Assembly (NCBI GenBank): GCA_018266835.1
Contig: JAFDZP010000002.1
Location: forward strand, 386,419-450,418
Reading direction: 5' to 3'
From: Bacteroidota bacterium
GTDB taxonomy: Bacteria; Bacteroidota; Ignavibacteria; Tepidaquicellales; Tepidaquicellaceae
DNA length: 64,000 nt
Each line of letters begins with the position of its first letter. The first letter of the stretch is position 1. Both the position numbers and the translations under genes were made by a program. This document shows positions 25,524 to 34,114 of the stretch, piece by piece. The notes under the pieces were generated by a model. That model saw only the letters and a list, made by a program, of their open reading frames with translations. It did no database searches and had not been told where the DNA came from.

Positions 25524-26115
25524 ATACGCTTGCATTCGTCAATTTCCCAAGCTCATCTTTAAACTTATCAATCTTAGAAACGATAACAGAGCACTCAAGT
25601 TTTACTTTATCATCTGAAGTATTCGATGTAATTATTATTTGTTCTTTCTCTAAGAAATTCATAACTGCTCCAATGTATTTATAATCGAATTCGATTTTAA
25701 AATCTTCTGTAATTTGTTTAGTAATGATTTCGGAATTTTGTACTGCAAGCTCCGATGCTTCAAAAATTGCGCGGCGAAGTCCGCCAACACCGAGCTTCAC
25801 ACCCCCAAAGTAGCGGGTTACAATTAAAAGAACATTAGTCAGTTCAAATTTATCTATTACTTCCATAATAGGTTTACCGGCGGAACCTGAAGGCTCGCCG
25901 TCATCTGAGTAACGGAAATTGTTTTCATCAAGGCCAAGACGATAAGCATAGGGATGATGTGCAGCATCATAATACTTCTTCTTCGCAGCTATTAATGTTT
26001 GGTTTACATCCTCTGAATTTGAGACAGGATAAATCTGAGATATAAATTTTGATTTGGAGACTTTCAGTTCCGCTTCAGCGGGTAAGAGAATTGTTTTATA
26101 AGAATCAATTATCAT
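25513..26115 (-). CDS. yigZ: YigZ/IMPACT family protein
   Basis: 200 residues. The N-terminal UPF0029 domain shows SKFISQIYPV, AAHHPYAYRLG, SDDGEPSGSAGKPIMEVI and VTRYFGGVKLGVGGLRRA, the signature of this family. The C-terminal 60 residues form the small ferredoxin-like domain. The family is related to eukaryotic IMPACT, a translation regulator; its bacterial role is not settled. It converges with the radical SAM gene. Confidence 0.92.
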   Translation of the reverse strand: MIIDSYKTILLPAEAELKVSKSKFISQIYPVSNSEDVNQTLIAAKKKYYDAAHHPYAYRLGLDENNFRYSDDGEPSGSAGKPIMEVIDKFELTNVLLIVTRYFGGVKLGVGGLRRAIFEASELAVQNSEIITKQITEDFKIEFDYKYIGAVMNFLEKEQIIITSNTSDDKVKLECSVIVSKIDKFKDELGKLTNASVSIS

Positions 26116-26194
26116 TTTTCGTTACTTGTTATTCGTAACTCGTTGTTCGTATTGATTGACGATAAACGACAAACAAATAACGAAGAACGACAAA

Positions 26195-26848
26195 TCACTT
26201 CCATGCATCTTCACCGACTAAAGGAACAAACTTAAACTCGGCATATTTTTTTATTGAGTACTCAGGCTTACCGTCTTTGCCTTCGGATTTTTTTATAACA
26301 ACCATCTGCTGCAGCTTCTGATCGCCGATTGGAATTACCATTATGCCTTCGTTCTTTAATTGCAGAGTTAACTGTTTTGGTATCTTCGGACTGCCGGCAG
26401 TAACTATGATTCTATCATACGGCGCAAATTCTTTCCAGCCAACTGTGCCGTCATCTAATTTCATTGTGATGTGATAATCCATTTTCTCAAATCTTTTAGC
26501 CGTGTTTTCAAAGAGATCAGATACTCTTTCAATAGAGTAAACCTTCGCACCCATCTCACATAAGACTGCTGCCTGATATCCTGAGCCGGTTCCAATTTCA
26601 AGGACTTTGTCTCCGGGTCTTACATCTAAAAGCTCCGTCATGTAAGCAACAGTGTACGGCTGTGAAATTGTTTGTCCCCCGCTGATGGGTAGAGCAGAGT
26701 TATCGTAAGCGTATCTTTTCATTTCGGAAGATACAAATAGCTCGCGTTTAACTTTGCCGATTGCTTCAAGTACTTTTTTATCTTTTATCCCGTGCCTTAT
26801 GAGTATGCTAACTAATTCTTTCCTTTTCTGCGAGTGTAAATCCATCAC
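26195..26848 (-). CDS. pcm: Protein-L-isoaspartate O-methyltransferase
   Basis: 217 residues. Seen: YDNSALPISGGQTISQPYTVAYMTELL (substrate-binding region), VLEIGTGSGYQAAVL (SAM motif I), and YDRIIVTAGSPKIPKQLTLQLK. The enzyme methylates damaged isoaspartyl residues for repair. It overlaps the cdaA stop by 4 bp (ATGA), so the two are translationally coupled. Confidence 0.95.
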   Translation of the reverse strand: MMDLHSQKRKELVSILIRHGIKDKKVLEAIGKVKRELFVSSEMKRYAYDNSALPISGGQTISQPYTVAYMTELLDVRPGDKVLEIGTGSGYQAAVLCEMGAKVYSIERVSDLFENTAKRFEKMDYHITMKLDDGTVGWKEFAPYDRIIVTAGSPKIPKQLTLQLKNEGIMVIPIGDQKLQQMVVIKKSEGKDGKPEYSIKKYAEFKFVPLVGEDAWK

Positions 26849-27714
26849 TTTTCTTCTTCTTCCTTTTTTGCTTCAGTCTTCTTTTCACCCGGAATTGTAA
26901 CAGACTTCTCTGCATCGTCAAAAATTGTCCTTACAGATTTTGCCATGCTTGTTTTTGCAATAGTGTTGTTCAGTATATCTGTAAGTTCATTCTTATCTTT
27001 TACTCTTCTTATTTTACCGTCTTCTGCAACTGAAATAACCTGTCTTTCTTCTGAAAGAATTAAACAGATTGCATCGGACTCTTCCGTTATTCCTACACCT
27101 GCTCTGTGTCTTGTTCCGTAATTTCTTACACCTAACTTAGATACATCTGCCAAAGGAAGTGTGCACCTTGCCGCTTCTATTTTATTATTGTTAATAATTA
27201 CTGCTCCGTCATGCAGCGGAGATTTTGGATTGAATATTGAAATGAGAAGTTCTTTATTAATTTTTGAGTCAAGTTTTTCACCCGTTTCAACAACGTTCTG
27301 TAAACCCGTAGTTCGTGTTATTACTATCAATGCTCCCCAGCCTTTGTCTTTCATTTCCATTAAGGAGTCTACTATCTCCGCAATATATTCGCTTGTATTT
27401 GCGCGTGTGAAAATTCTTGTGAATCGTGTTTTACCTATGATAAGAAGCAGTCTTCTTATTTCCGGCTGGAATAAAATAATGAAGGCAATTACCCAGATAT
27501 CCGTAACTCTGCCAAGAAGCCAGCCCAATGCCTGAAAGTTTAAAGCCTGTGCAAGAATGGAAATCCCGACGATAAAAACCAACGCAATAAAGATCTGTGC
27601 AGCGATAGTTCCTTTCATTACATTGAATAAACGGTAAAAGATATAGGAGACAATTATAATGTCAATTATATCAATAAGCTTTACCGTTACGAAACCAATG
27701 CTGAATAATTCCAT
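26845..27714 (-). CDS. cdaA: Diadenylate cyclase CdaA (c-di-AMP synthase)
   Basis: 289 residues. Three N-terminal membrane segments (about 10-30, 40-57, 68-84) are followed by a DAC domain with the two catalytic motifs: DGA at 169-171 (SPLHDGAVII) and RHR at 202-204 (YGTRHRAGVGI). It makes c-di-AMP from two ATP at the membrane. The usual LGTRHRA is LGVRNYGTRHRA here, a four-residue difference before the motif. The C-terminus is a charged tail ending KKEEEEK. It forms an operon with pcm and is divergent from the site-2 protease gene. Confidence 0.95.
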   Translation of the reverse strand: MELFSIGFVTVKLIDIIDIIIVSYIFYRLFNVMKGTIAAQIFIALVFIVGISILAQALNFQALGWLLGRVTDIWVIAFIILFQPEIRRLLLIIGKTRFTRIFTRANTSEYIAEIVDSLMEMKDKGWGALIVITRTTGLQNVVETGEKLDSKINKELLISIFNPKSPLHDGAVIINNNKIEAARCTLPLADVSKLGVRNYGTRHRAGVGITEESDAICLILSEERQVISVAEDGKIRRVKDKNELTDILNNTIAKTSMAKSVRTIFDDAEKSVTIPGEKKTEAKKEEEEK

Positions 27715-27872
27715 ATTTTCAAGTTACTCAATTAAATATTTTTTTTCAGTGTAAAGAATTGTTTTGCAGTAATTCATTTTTAATGAACTAATTAACTGCA
27801 TTCTTCGTAGTAACATTAACAAGCACTTCTTTTTAAATTGATTAATTTTTATAGTAATGTATTTTGTACAAG

Positions 27873-28907
27873 ATGGAAAACAAAGAGAACCAGGATTTAA
27901 ATAACACAGACGAGCTTAACAGGTTAGCATTTGAAGAAGAATTCAGAAGTAGATTTCCTGACTTCGAAGTAAAAAAGAAAAAAGACAACTATCTTTTACA
28001 CATTGGACTTTTTGTTTTAACTTTTATCACTACAACAATGGGCGGAGTTTTCTGGGGAGGAAGAGACCCTTACGACCCGCAGAATTTCACTCTCGGCCTT
28101 ACATACTCAATCCTTATTTTATTTATAATTTCCGCTCACGAGTTCGGTCATTACTTCGCTGCTAAAATACATAAAGTTGATGTAACGCTTCCATATTATA
28201 TTCCTTTTCCATTTTTGTTTTTGAATCCGTTTGGAACCATGGGTGCTGTTATCAGAATGCGGTCAAGAGCATCGACACGAAAGGCATTATTTGATATCGG
28301 CTCAGCAGGTCCTATAGCGGGATGGATTGCATCAGTTATTATTCTTATAATCGGTTTCACTACATTGCCATCGATAGAATATTTGTTCAAAATTCATCCT
28401 GACTATGCTATGAAAGGCGTGTTGGTTGAGGGCGAATCATTTGGTTATAATATTCTATTCTGGACTTTTGAAAGATTATTTGCTTCGCCATCCGGATTTA
28501 TGCCTCCGATGAATGAAGTCTATCATTATCCCTTTTTATGTGCAGGATGGTTTGGTTTACTTATCACTGCTCTTAATATGATGCCTGCAGGTCAGCTGGA
28601 CGGAGGCCATATTTCATATACAATGTTCGGCAGTAAAAACTCAACTATCATAGGACATATTGTAGTGGGAATATTGTTTATCATGGGTGTTTTAGGTCTT
28701 CTTCCTTTGCTTGAAATTAATATTGAGATTGGTTCACTAAACTGGTTAGTCTGGGCTTTGCTAATAACATTCGCGATAAAAATAAAACACCCGCCTACTG
28801 TGGACCACGACCCTGAGCCGTTAAATAAAACAAGAATGGCAATCGGCTGGTTTACTTATTTGATTTTAATTTTATCATTCACTCCCGTACCGATTTATTT
28901 AAAATAA
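27873..28907 (+). CDS. M50-family site-2 membrane metalloprotease
   Basis: From the ATG at 27873 the product has 344 residues; a TTG nine bases earlier is also possible. The zinc site HEFGH is at about 89-93 inside a membrane helix and the third ligand is in MPAGQLDGGH (about residue 235). Several hydrophobic segments surround the site, including LLITALNMM and SVIILIIGF. Such proteases cut membrane-bound substrates such as anti-sigma factors. No RseP-type PDZ domain is visible, so it belongs to the simpler FtsH-independent S2P group. Substrate unknown. Confidence 0.88.
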   Translation: MENKENQDLNNTDELNRLAFEEEFRSRFPDFEVKKKKDNYLLHIGLFVLTFITTTMGGVFWGGRDPYDPQNFTLGLTYSILILFIISAHEFGHYFAAKIHKVDVTLPYYIPFPFLFLNPFGTMGAVIRMRSRASTRKALFDIGSAGPIAGWIASVIILIIGFTTLPSIEYLFKIHPDYAMKGVLVEGESFGYNILFWTFERLFASPSGFMPPMNEVYHYPFLCAGWFGLLITALNMMPAGQLDGGHISYTMFGSKNSTIIGHIVVGILFIMGVLGLLPLLEINIEIGSLNWLVWALLITFAIKIKHPPTVDHDPEPLNKTRMAIGWFTYLILILSFTPVPIYLK

Positions 28908-29639
28908 TTATCTCATTCCAATTACTCCTAACATTCTTCCCGTTAATCCTTTTTCTCTCCTGTGAGAATGAAATAATTCTTTATCCCTGAATGTACAGTA
29001 TTCCGTAATTTCAATGTTCTCTTTCTTTAATCCTGCGCTTATTAATTGCTCATAAATATCTTTCTTTAAATCCATATAATATTTCCCCTCAACAATTTTA
29101 TAACTAGTGGGATTGAACATCTCAGCAACTTCTTTGCTCACTTCGTAATTCTCGACAGATATTCCCGGACCTATGTATGCAATCATTTCTGCAGGCTCTA
29201 CATTATATTCACTTACGATTCTATCAACTACCTTTTGTGAAATTTTGTATTCAGTCCCTTTCCATCCCGAGTGAATTCCTGCAGCAACTTTTTTATCTGG
29301 CGAATATAAAAACACCGGAATGCAGTCAGCAATACTTATTGCAAGATACAGATTTTTCTCATTGGTAATTAATGCATCACTGTCCTGAATAAAACATGAT
29401 TCACTTACTACATTAATATTATCTGAATGTATCTGCTTCTGCATCACTACTCTATTTAATGGGATCTCTAAAGACTGAAAGAATCTTTTTCTGTTTTCAA
29501 GAACGTTCTCTTCTTTATCACCGACACTTAATCCAAGATTCAAATAGTAAGGCGCAGGTGATACTCCCCCGTCCTTTGTGCTTATGGCAATTAAAAGTTC
29601 AGGATATTTTTTTATTATATCAGGTCTTACAACATTCAT
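28908..29639 (-). CDS. pgeF: PgeF/YfiH-family protein (purine nucleosidase/laccase-domain)
   Basis: Using the ATG at 29639 the product has 243 residues; another ATG at 29654 would overlap arfB by 11 bp. Motifs are STKDGGVS, NLGLSVGD, KQIHSDN, ISIADCIPVFLYSP (Cys and His zinc ligands) and GIHSGWKGT, with CTFRDKELFHSHRREKGLTGR at the end. The family was named multicopper polyphenol oxidase, but members act on purine nucleosides or correct peptidoglycan precursors. It converges with the protease gene, its stop codon directly adjoining. Confidence 0.9.
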   Translation of the reverse strand: MNVVRPDIIKKYPELLIAISTKDGGVSPAPYYLNLGLSVGDKEENVLENRKRFFQSLEIPLNRVVMQKQIHSDNINVVSESCFIQDSDALITNEKNLYLAISIADCIPVFLYSPDKKVAAGIHSGWKGTEYKISQKVVDRIVSEYNVEPAEMIAYIGPGISVENYEVSKEVAEMFNPTSYKIVEGKYYMDLKKDIYEQLISAGLKKENIEITEYCTFRDKELFHSHRREKGLTGRMLGVIGMR

Positions 29640-29643
29640 GAGA

Positions 29644-30060
29644 CTAATCGTCATTAAACTTTTTAAAATTACGGCTCTTCTTTTTCTCTGAAATAACTTT
29701 CTTCACCTGCAGCCTTTGCTCTTTCTTCGCTTTGGATGGCTTTGTCGCTTTGCGGGGCTTTTCCTTCTTTAAAGCTCCTTCAAGAAGTTCATATAATTTT
29801 TCAATGGCAATTTCTTTATTCATTAATTGGGAGCGGGATTCCTGGGATTGTAATATCAGCTTACCTTCTTTTGAAATCCGGTTCGCTAATTTTTGATTTA
29901 TTACAAATTTCTCTTCATCGGTTAACAACTCTGAATTATTGACATCAAAAACGAGTTCAATTTTAGTAGAGACCTTATTTACATTCTGTCCGCCTTTACC
30001 GGAAGAACGTGATGCTTTTATTTCTATTTCCTTAGTAAAGTCTCTTTCTTTAATATTCAT
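29644..30060 (-). CDS. arfB: Alternative ribosome-rescue factor ArfB
   Basis: From the ATG at 30060 there are 138 residues; a TTG six bases upstream also opens the frame. Residues 18-31 contain the GGQ motif (SSGKGGQNVNKVS) that hydrolyses peptidyl-tRNA, and the C-terminus is a Lys/Arg-rich tail (ending KKKSRNFKKFNDD) that enters the empty mRNA channel of stalled ribosomes. Its length and tail separate it from release factors 1 and 2. It is followed closely by pgeF on the same strand. Confidence 0.92.
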   Translation of the reverse strand: MNIKERDFTKEIEIKASRSSGKGGQNVNKVSTKIELVFDVNNSELLTDEEKFVINQKLANRISKEGKLILQSQESRSQLMNKEIAIEKLYELLEGALKKEKPRKATKPSKAKKEQRLQVKKVISEKKKSRNFKKFNDD

Positions 30061-30251
30061 CTGCAAAATAAATTTCGATTTTTTAATATAAAAATAATAA
30101 AAATCAAAAGAATTAGAAGATTTAACGTATATAAATTGCTATAAGTAAGCTTGGAACTTTAATGTTATAATTTAGTTTAATTCTATAAATAATTTTTGCC
30201 CCACTCGTTTATATCTTTCAAAAGTAAATCAATCTAACTATTTTAAAAACT

Positions 30252-31229
30252 ATGAAAAAAATAATTTTATCTTGCCTAATAATTTTATTGGGCAGCATCA
30301 ATTTATTTGCGCAAAGCAATAAAGTTGTTTACACATCGAATCAGTCAAGCAATGGTTACCTCCAAATCTTTACGATGAATGATGACGGCTCAGATAAGAA
30401 GCAGATAATTACAATGGAAGTGAATTGTGTTAATCCAAAGTGGTCGCATGACGGAACTAAGATTGTTTTTGCAACAACTGACGAACAGGTTTATTTAATT
30501 GACAATATTGAAACAGGCGATTACCGTTTCATGTGGAAAGGTATCACACCTGCATTTACACAGACAGACGATGAAATAATTTTCATTTCAGATTACGAAG
30601 GAGTTAATTCAATTTACGCACTCGGACTTGAAGAAACAGAACCATTCCTCTTATCAGACGGTAATTACTCGAATCAGGCAATTCTTTCCGCTAATGGAAA
30701 TTATATGATTTATTCTGCTATTCAGGATGGCGGAAAATCTATTATGCTGAGAGATTTGAACGATACGACTGATAATCCGACCAGAAAAATCAGTGTGAAT
30801 AAAGATGCAAACCTTGAACCCGATATTTCACCTGATGAAACAAAATATGTTTATGCCGGATTTGATATGAACCTCAATGGTACAATCTATCTATATGAAA
30901 ACGGAAAAGAACGCGCTCTTACAAAAGATATTCCAAGTGCAACTCAACCGAAATTTTCTCCTGACGGAAGCAAGATTGCTTTTGCAGTTATAAAAGGTGA
31001 AAGAGTAAAGTTGTACACTATGAATGCCGACGGTACCAACAAAAAAGACTTAGGTATTAAAGGTGGTGACCTGGGACTTTTCAAATGGGCAGATAACAAT
31101 AGAATAATTTATGATGCCGAAACCGAAAGTGAACAATATAGTATTGGAATAGTAGATATTTCTACCGGCGATATCAAACTAATTGCAACCACCGGATTCA
31201 ATCTCCACCCCGATATTTTGAATCAATAA
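30252..31229 (+). CDS. TolB-like PD40 beta-propeller, exported
   Basis: 325 residues with a Sec signal peptide at 1-20 (ending LFAQ). Repeats of the WD40-like PD40 type are seen: YLQIFTMNDDGSDKKQI, NPKWSHDGTKIVF, PDISPDETKYVY, QPKFSPDGSKIAF and LYTMNADGTNKKDL. The fold is that of the TolB propeller. It lacks the N-terminal TolB domain and no tol/pal genes are adjacent, so it is a periplasmic or surface propeller of unknown partner. It starts a plus-strand run leading to metF 6 bp downstream. Confidence 0.85.
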   Translation: MKKIILSCLIILLGSINLFAQSNKVVYTSNQSSNGYLQIFTMNDDGSDKKQIITMEVNCVNPKWSHDGTKIVFATTDEQVYLIDNIETGDYRFMWKGITPAFTQTDDEIIFISDYEGVNSIYALGLEETEPFLLSDGNYSNQAILSANGNYMIYSAIQDGGKSIMLRDLNDTTDNPTRKISVNKDANLEPDISPDETKYVYAGFDMNLNGTIYLYENGKERALTKDIPSATQPKFSPDGSKIAFAVIKGERVKLYTMNADGTNKKDLGIKGGDLGLFKWADNNRIIYDAETESEQYSIGIVDISTGDIKLIATTGFNLHPDILNQ

Positions 31230-31235
31230 TCTTTA

Positions 31236-32186
31236 ATGAAAGTTACAGAGCACTTAGCAAAAGCAAAAAATCCGTTAATAAGTTATGAAATTATTCCGCC
31301 TCGCAGAGGCGGAGATATTCAGCAATTATTCAAAGTTGTTGACGAGCTTATAAAACACAATCCGCCATTCATAGATGTTACTTCACATGCTGCTGAAATG
31401 CACTACGAAGAAACACCATCAGGTATTCGTAAAAAAGTCAAACGTAAAAGACCCGGAACAATAGGCATCAGTGTTGCTATCAAAAATAAATATAATATCG
31501 ATACAGTTCCTCATATCCTTTGCAAGGGATTTACGAAAGAAGAGACTGAAGATGCACTCATAGAACTCAATTATTTAGGAATTGAAAATGTTCTGGCACT
31601 TCGTGGTGACGATACAGGTTATACAAAACCGATTCCTGAAGGCCGTTCATGCAATGAAAATTCTATAGATTTGATAGAGCAGATAAACAGAATGAACGAA
31701 GGCAAGTATCTGGAAGAAGATTTACTTGATGCCAGCAGAACGAATTTTTGTATTGGTATCGGCGGCTACCCTGAAAAACATTTTGAATCTCCAAATATAA
31801 AACTCGATGTTTCCGTTACAAAGAAAAAAATTGATGCAGGCGCTCATTATATAGTAACGCAGATGTGTTTTAATAATAATCACTATTTTGATTACGTTGC
31901 CAAATGCAGAGCCGAAGGCATTACCGCTCCTATTATTCCCGGTTTAAAAATAATTTCAAATAAAGGGCATCTTACAAATCTTCCTAAGAACTTCTATATT
32001 GATATCCCTGAAGACCTTTCATCAGAAATTTTTGAAGCTAAGAATGAACATGTTCTCGATATCGGAGTAGAATGGGCAGCCAAGCAAGTTGAAGAGTTAC
32101 TCAATAACGGCGCACCTGCAATTCACTTCTACATAATGCAATATGTAAAACCTATACAGCTGCTTTTCAAAAAACTGAAATTATGA
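31236..32186 (+). CDS. metF: Methylenetetrahydrofolate reductase
   Basis: 316 residues with the FAD-binding TIM-barrel signature: SYEIIPPRRGG, PPFIDVTSHAAEMHYEE, NVLALRGD, GGYPEKHFES and THYIVTQM-like GAHYIVTQMCFN. It reduces 5,10-methylene-THF to 5-methyl-THF for methionine synthesis. Sequence details such as SHAAEMHYEETPSG match the form seen in Bacteroidota. It lies directly between the TolB-like gene and the hydroxy-acid oxidase gene. Confidence 0.94.
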   Translation: MKVTEHLAKAKNPLISYEIIPPRRGGDIQQLFKVVDELIKHNPPFIDVTSHAAEMHYEETPSGIRKKVKRKRPGTIGISVAIKNKYNIDTVPHILCKGFTKEETEDALIELNYLGIENVLALRGDDTGYTKPIPEGRSCNENSIDLIEQINRMNEGKYLEEDLLDASRTNFCIGIGGYPEKHFESPNIKLDVSVTKKKIDAGAHYIVTQMCFNNNHYFDYVAKCRAEGITAPIIPGLKIISNKGHLTNLPKNFYIDIPEDLSSEIFEAKNEHVLDIGVEWAAKQVEELLNNGAPAIHFYIMQYVKPIQLLFKKLKL

Positions 32187-32189
32187 TGT

Positions 32190-33287
32190 ATGGACTTTAC
32201 AAATCTTTTTGAGTACGAAAACCACGCCTGCACTAAATTACATAAAACAGCATTCGATTATTATTCAAGCGGCGCTCACGATGAAATTACATTAAGAGAT
32301 AATCGCGAAGCATATAACAGAATACAAATACATTACAAAGTTTTAATAGATGTAAGTAAAAGAGATGCTTCAACGGAAGTTCTCGGTCAGAAGATTTCTT
32401 TCCCGCTTATAATCGCTCCCACAGCGTTTCATAAAATGGCTAATGATGAAGGTGAATGCGCAGTAGCAAAGGCTGCTATGAATGTCGATACTATCATGTG
32501 CCTCTCTACATTATCTAATACAAAAGTTGAAGAAGTTAGTAAAAGCTGTAAGTCAAATTTCTGGTTTCAGCTATATGTGTTCAGAGATAAATCAGTAACT
32601 GAAAAACTTGTCCGCAGAGTTGAACAAGCAGGCGCAAAAGCAATTGTTGTTACGGTCGATGCACCTTTACTTGGAACGCGTGAGAAGGATGTTAAAAACA
32701 AATTTCAATTACCGCAGGGACTTTCAGTTATAAACTTAATGCCTGATAATAAAGAAGAATTACCCCAAGAAGGTGTTGATAACAAACCTGACTCCGGACT
32801 CTCCCTATACTTCAACGAAATGCTTGACCAATCCCTTAACTGGAAAGATATAGAATGGCTTACTTCCATTACAAAGCTTCCAATTATTTTAAAAGGTATA
32901 GTTCGTCCCGATGATGCCCTACGGGCAATTGAACACGGAGCAAAAGGTATTGTTGTATCAAATCACGGCGGAAGACAACTTGATACATCTCCTGCTACTA
33001 TTGAAGTCCTTCCTTCTATAGCTGAAGCAGTTGATAACAGAATAGAAGTCTTGGTTGACGGCGGCATAAGAAGAGGAACCGATATTTTAAAAGCAGTTGC
33101 GCTCGGTGCAAAAGCAGTATTAGTCGGACGTCCTGTTTTATGGGGACTTGCATGTAACGGCTCTGACGGAGTTTCATCTGTACTTTCATTACTTAAAAAA
33201 GAATTCGACCTTGCCATGGCTTTATCAGGAACTCCGACTGTAAAAGATATTACACGCGACTTAGTATCTCTACCGTTTAAAAAATAA
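32190..33287 (+). CDS. FMN-dependent alpha-hydroxy-acid oxidase
   Basis: 365 residues of the glycolate/lactate oxidase family. Seen: FDYYSSGAHDEITLRDN, FPLIIAPTAFHKMA, FQLYVFRDK, IVVTVDAPLLGTRE, LPIILKGIVRPDDA, the catalytic SNHGGRQLD with active-site His, and LVDGGIRRGTDILKAVALGAKAVLVGRP for FMN phosphate. It oxidises an L-2-hydroxy acid such as lactate or glycolate to the keto acid. The exact substrate cannot be fixed. It lies 3 bp after metF and 18 bp before a ZIP-like gene, so cotranscription is likely. Confidence 0.92.
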   Translation: MDFTNLFEYENHACTKLHKTAFDYYSSGAHDEITLRDNREAYNRIQIHYKVLIDVSKRDASTEVLGQKISFPLIIAPTAFHKMANDEGECAVAKAAMNVDTIMCLSTLSNTKVEEVSKSCKSNFWFQLYVFRDKSVTEKLVRRVEQAGAKAIVVTVDAPLLGTREKDVKNKFQLPQGLSVINLMPDNKEELPQEGVDNKPDSGLSLYFNEMLDQSLNWKDIEWLTSITKLPIILKGIVRPDDALRAIEHGAKGIVVSNHGGRQLDTSPATIEVLPSIAEAVDNRIEVLVDGGIRRGTDILKAVALGAKAVLVGRPVLWGLACNGSDGVSSVLSLLKKEFDLAMALSGTPTVKDITRDLVSLPFKK

Positions 33288-33305
33288 TCTTTTGCAAACA
33301 ATTTT

Positions 33306-34055
33306 ATGTCTGATTCATTCAGAATAATACTCACCTTTTTTCTTGCTGTCATTTTCTTTTTTGTTCACGCATTCAGCGGTGCATACTTCACCAATTTAAC
33401 CAGACGGAAATATTTCTGGCTGTCATTCTCGGGGGGCATTTCAGTTTCGTATGTATTCATTCATGTTTTTCCCGAGCTCAGTGATGCGCAGAATGATATA
33501 TCGCAGCTGCATACCTCTATTATAGATTATTTTGACTATCACATTTATCTTATTTCTTTAATTGGATTTATATTATTTTATGGATTGGAATCCGCTGCAA
33601 TGGTTTCCAGAAAGAAAAATATACGTTACAACAATAAAGACTACGCCGAAGGAAATGTATTCCTTGTTCATCTGGTAACATTTGCAATTTATAATTTTCA
33701 GATTGGTTACTTCCTTTTACATAGGGAAACACCGGGATTAAAATCATTACTGTTCTTTTTTGTAGCGATGGCAACACACATGATGATTAATGATTATTCT
33801 TTAAGAAATCATTTCAAACATTTTTATTTACGCTCCGGCAGATGGATATTATCTTCTGCTGTTTTTCTGGGCTGGCTCTGCGGAGTATTTTTTGATGTAC
33901 CCAAATTAGTTCTATCTATAATGTTTGCCTTTATTGCAGGCGGCATGATACTCAACATAATTAAAGAAGAACTTCCTGACGAAAGACAAAGCAAGTTTTT
34001 CGGCTTCGCATCTGGCTGCGCAGTTTATTCAGTTCTTCTGTTAGTAATAGATTAA
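33306..34055 (+). CDS. ZIP-like multi-pass membrane protein
   Basis: 249 residues with about eight hydrophobic segments. Two stretches resemble the core of ZIP metal transporters: SGGISVSYVFIHVFPEL in the second segment and FIAGGMILNIIKEELPDE in a late one. Canonical ZIP His-rich motifs of segments four and five are weak (MATHMMINDY near the middle), so metal transport is possible but unproved. No other family is recognised. It lies in the metF to M13-peptidase run. Confidence 0.6.
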   Translation: MSDSFRIILTFFLAVIFFFVHAFSGAYFTNLTRRKYFWLSFSGGISVSYVFIHVFPELSDAQNDISQLHTSIIDYFDYHIYLISLIGFILFYGLESAAMVSRKKNIRYNNKDYAEGNVFLVHLVTFAIYNFQIGYFLLHRETPGLKSLLFFFVAMATHMMINDYSLRNHFKHFYLRSGRWILSSAVFLGWLCGVFFDVPKLVLSIMFAFIAGGMILNIIKEELPDERQSKFFGFASGCAVYSVLLLVID

Positions 34056-34114
34056 TTTCTATAAAGAAATCCCCAACCGATATTTTATTACATACAACTT
34101 TGCTTAAACTTAAA

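Noticed and set aside
27864..27872. TTG start for the site-2 protease
   Set aside because: The ATG nine bases downstream is the more likely start; the difference of three residues does not affect the assignment.
34100..34114. TTG start for the M13 peptidase
   Set aside because: The ATG at 34115 gives a cleaner signal peptide.
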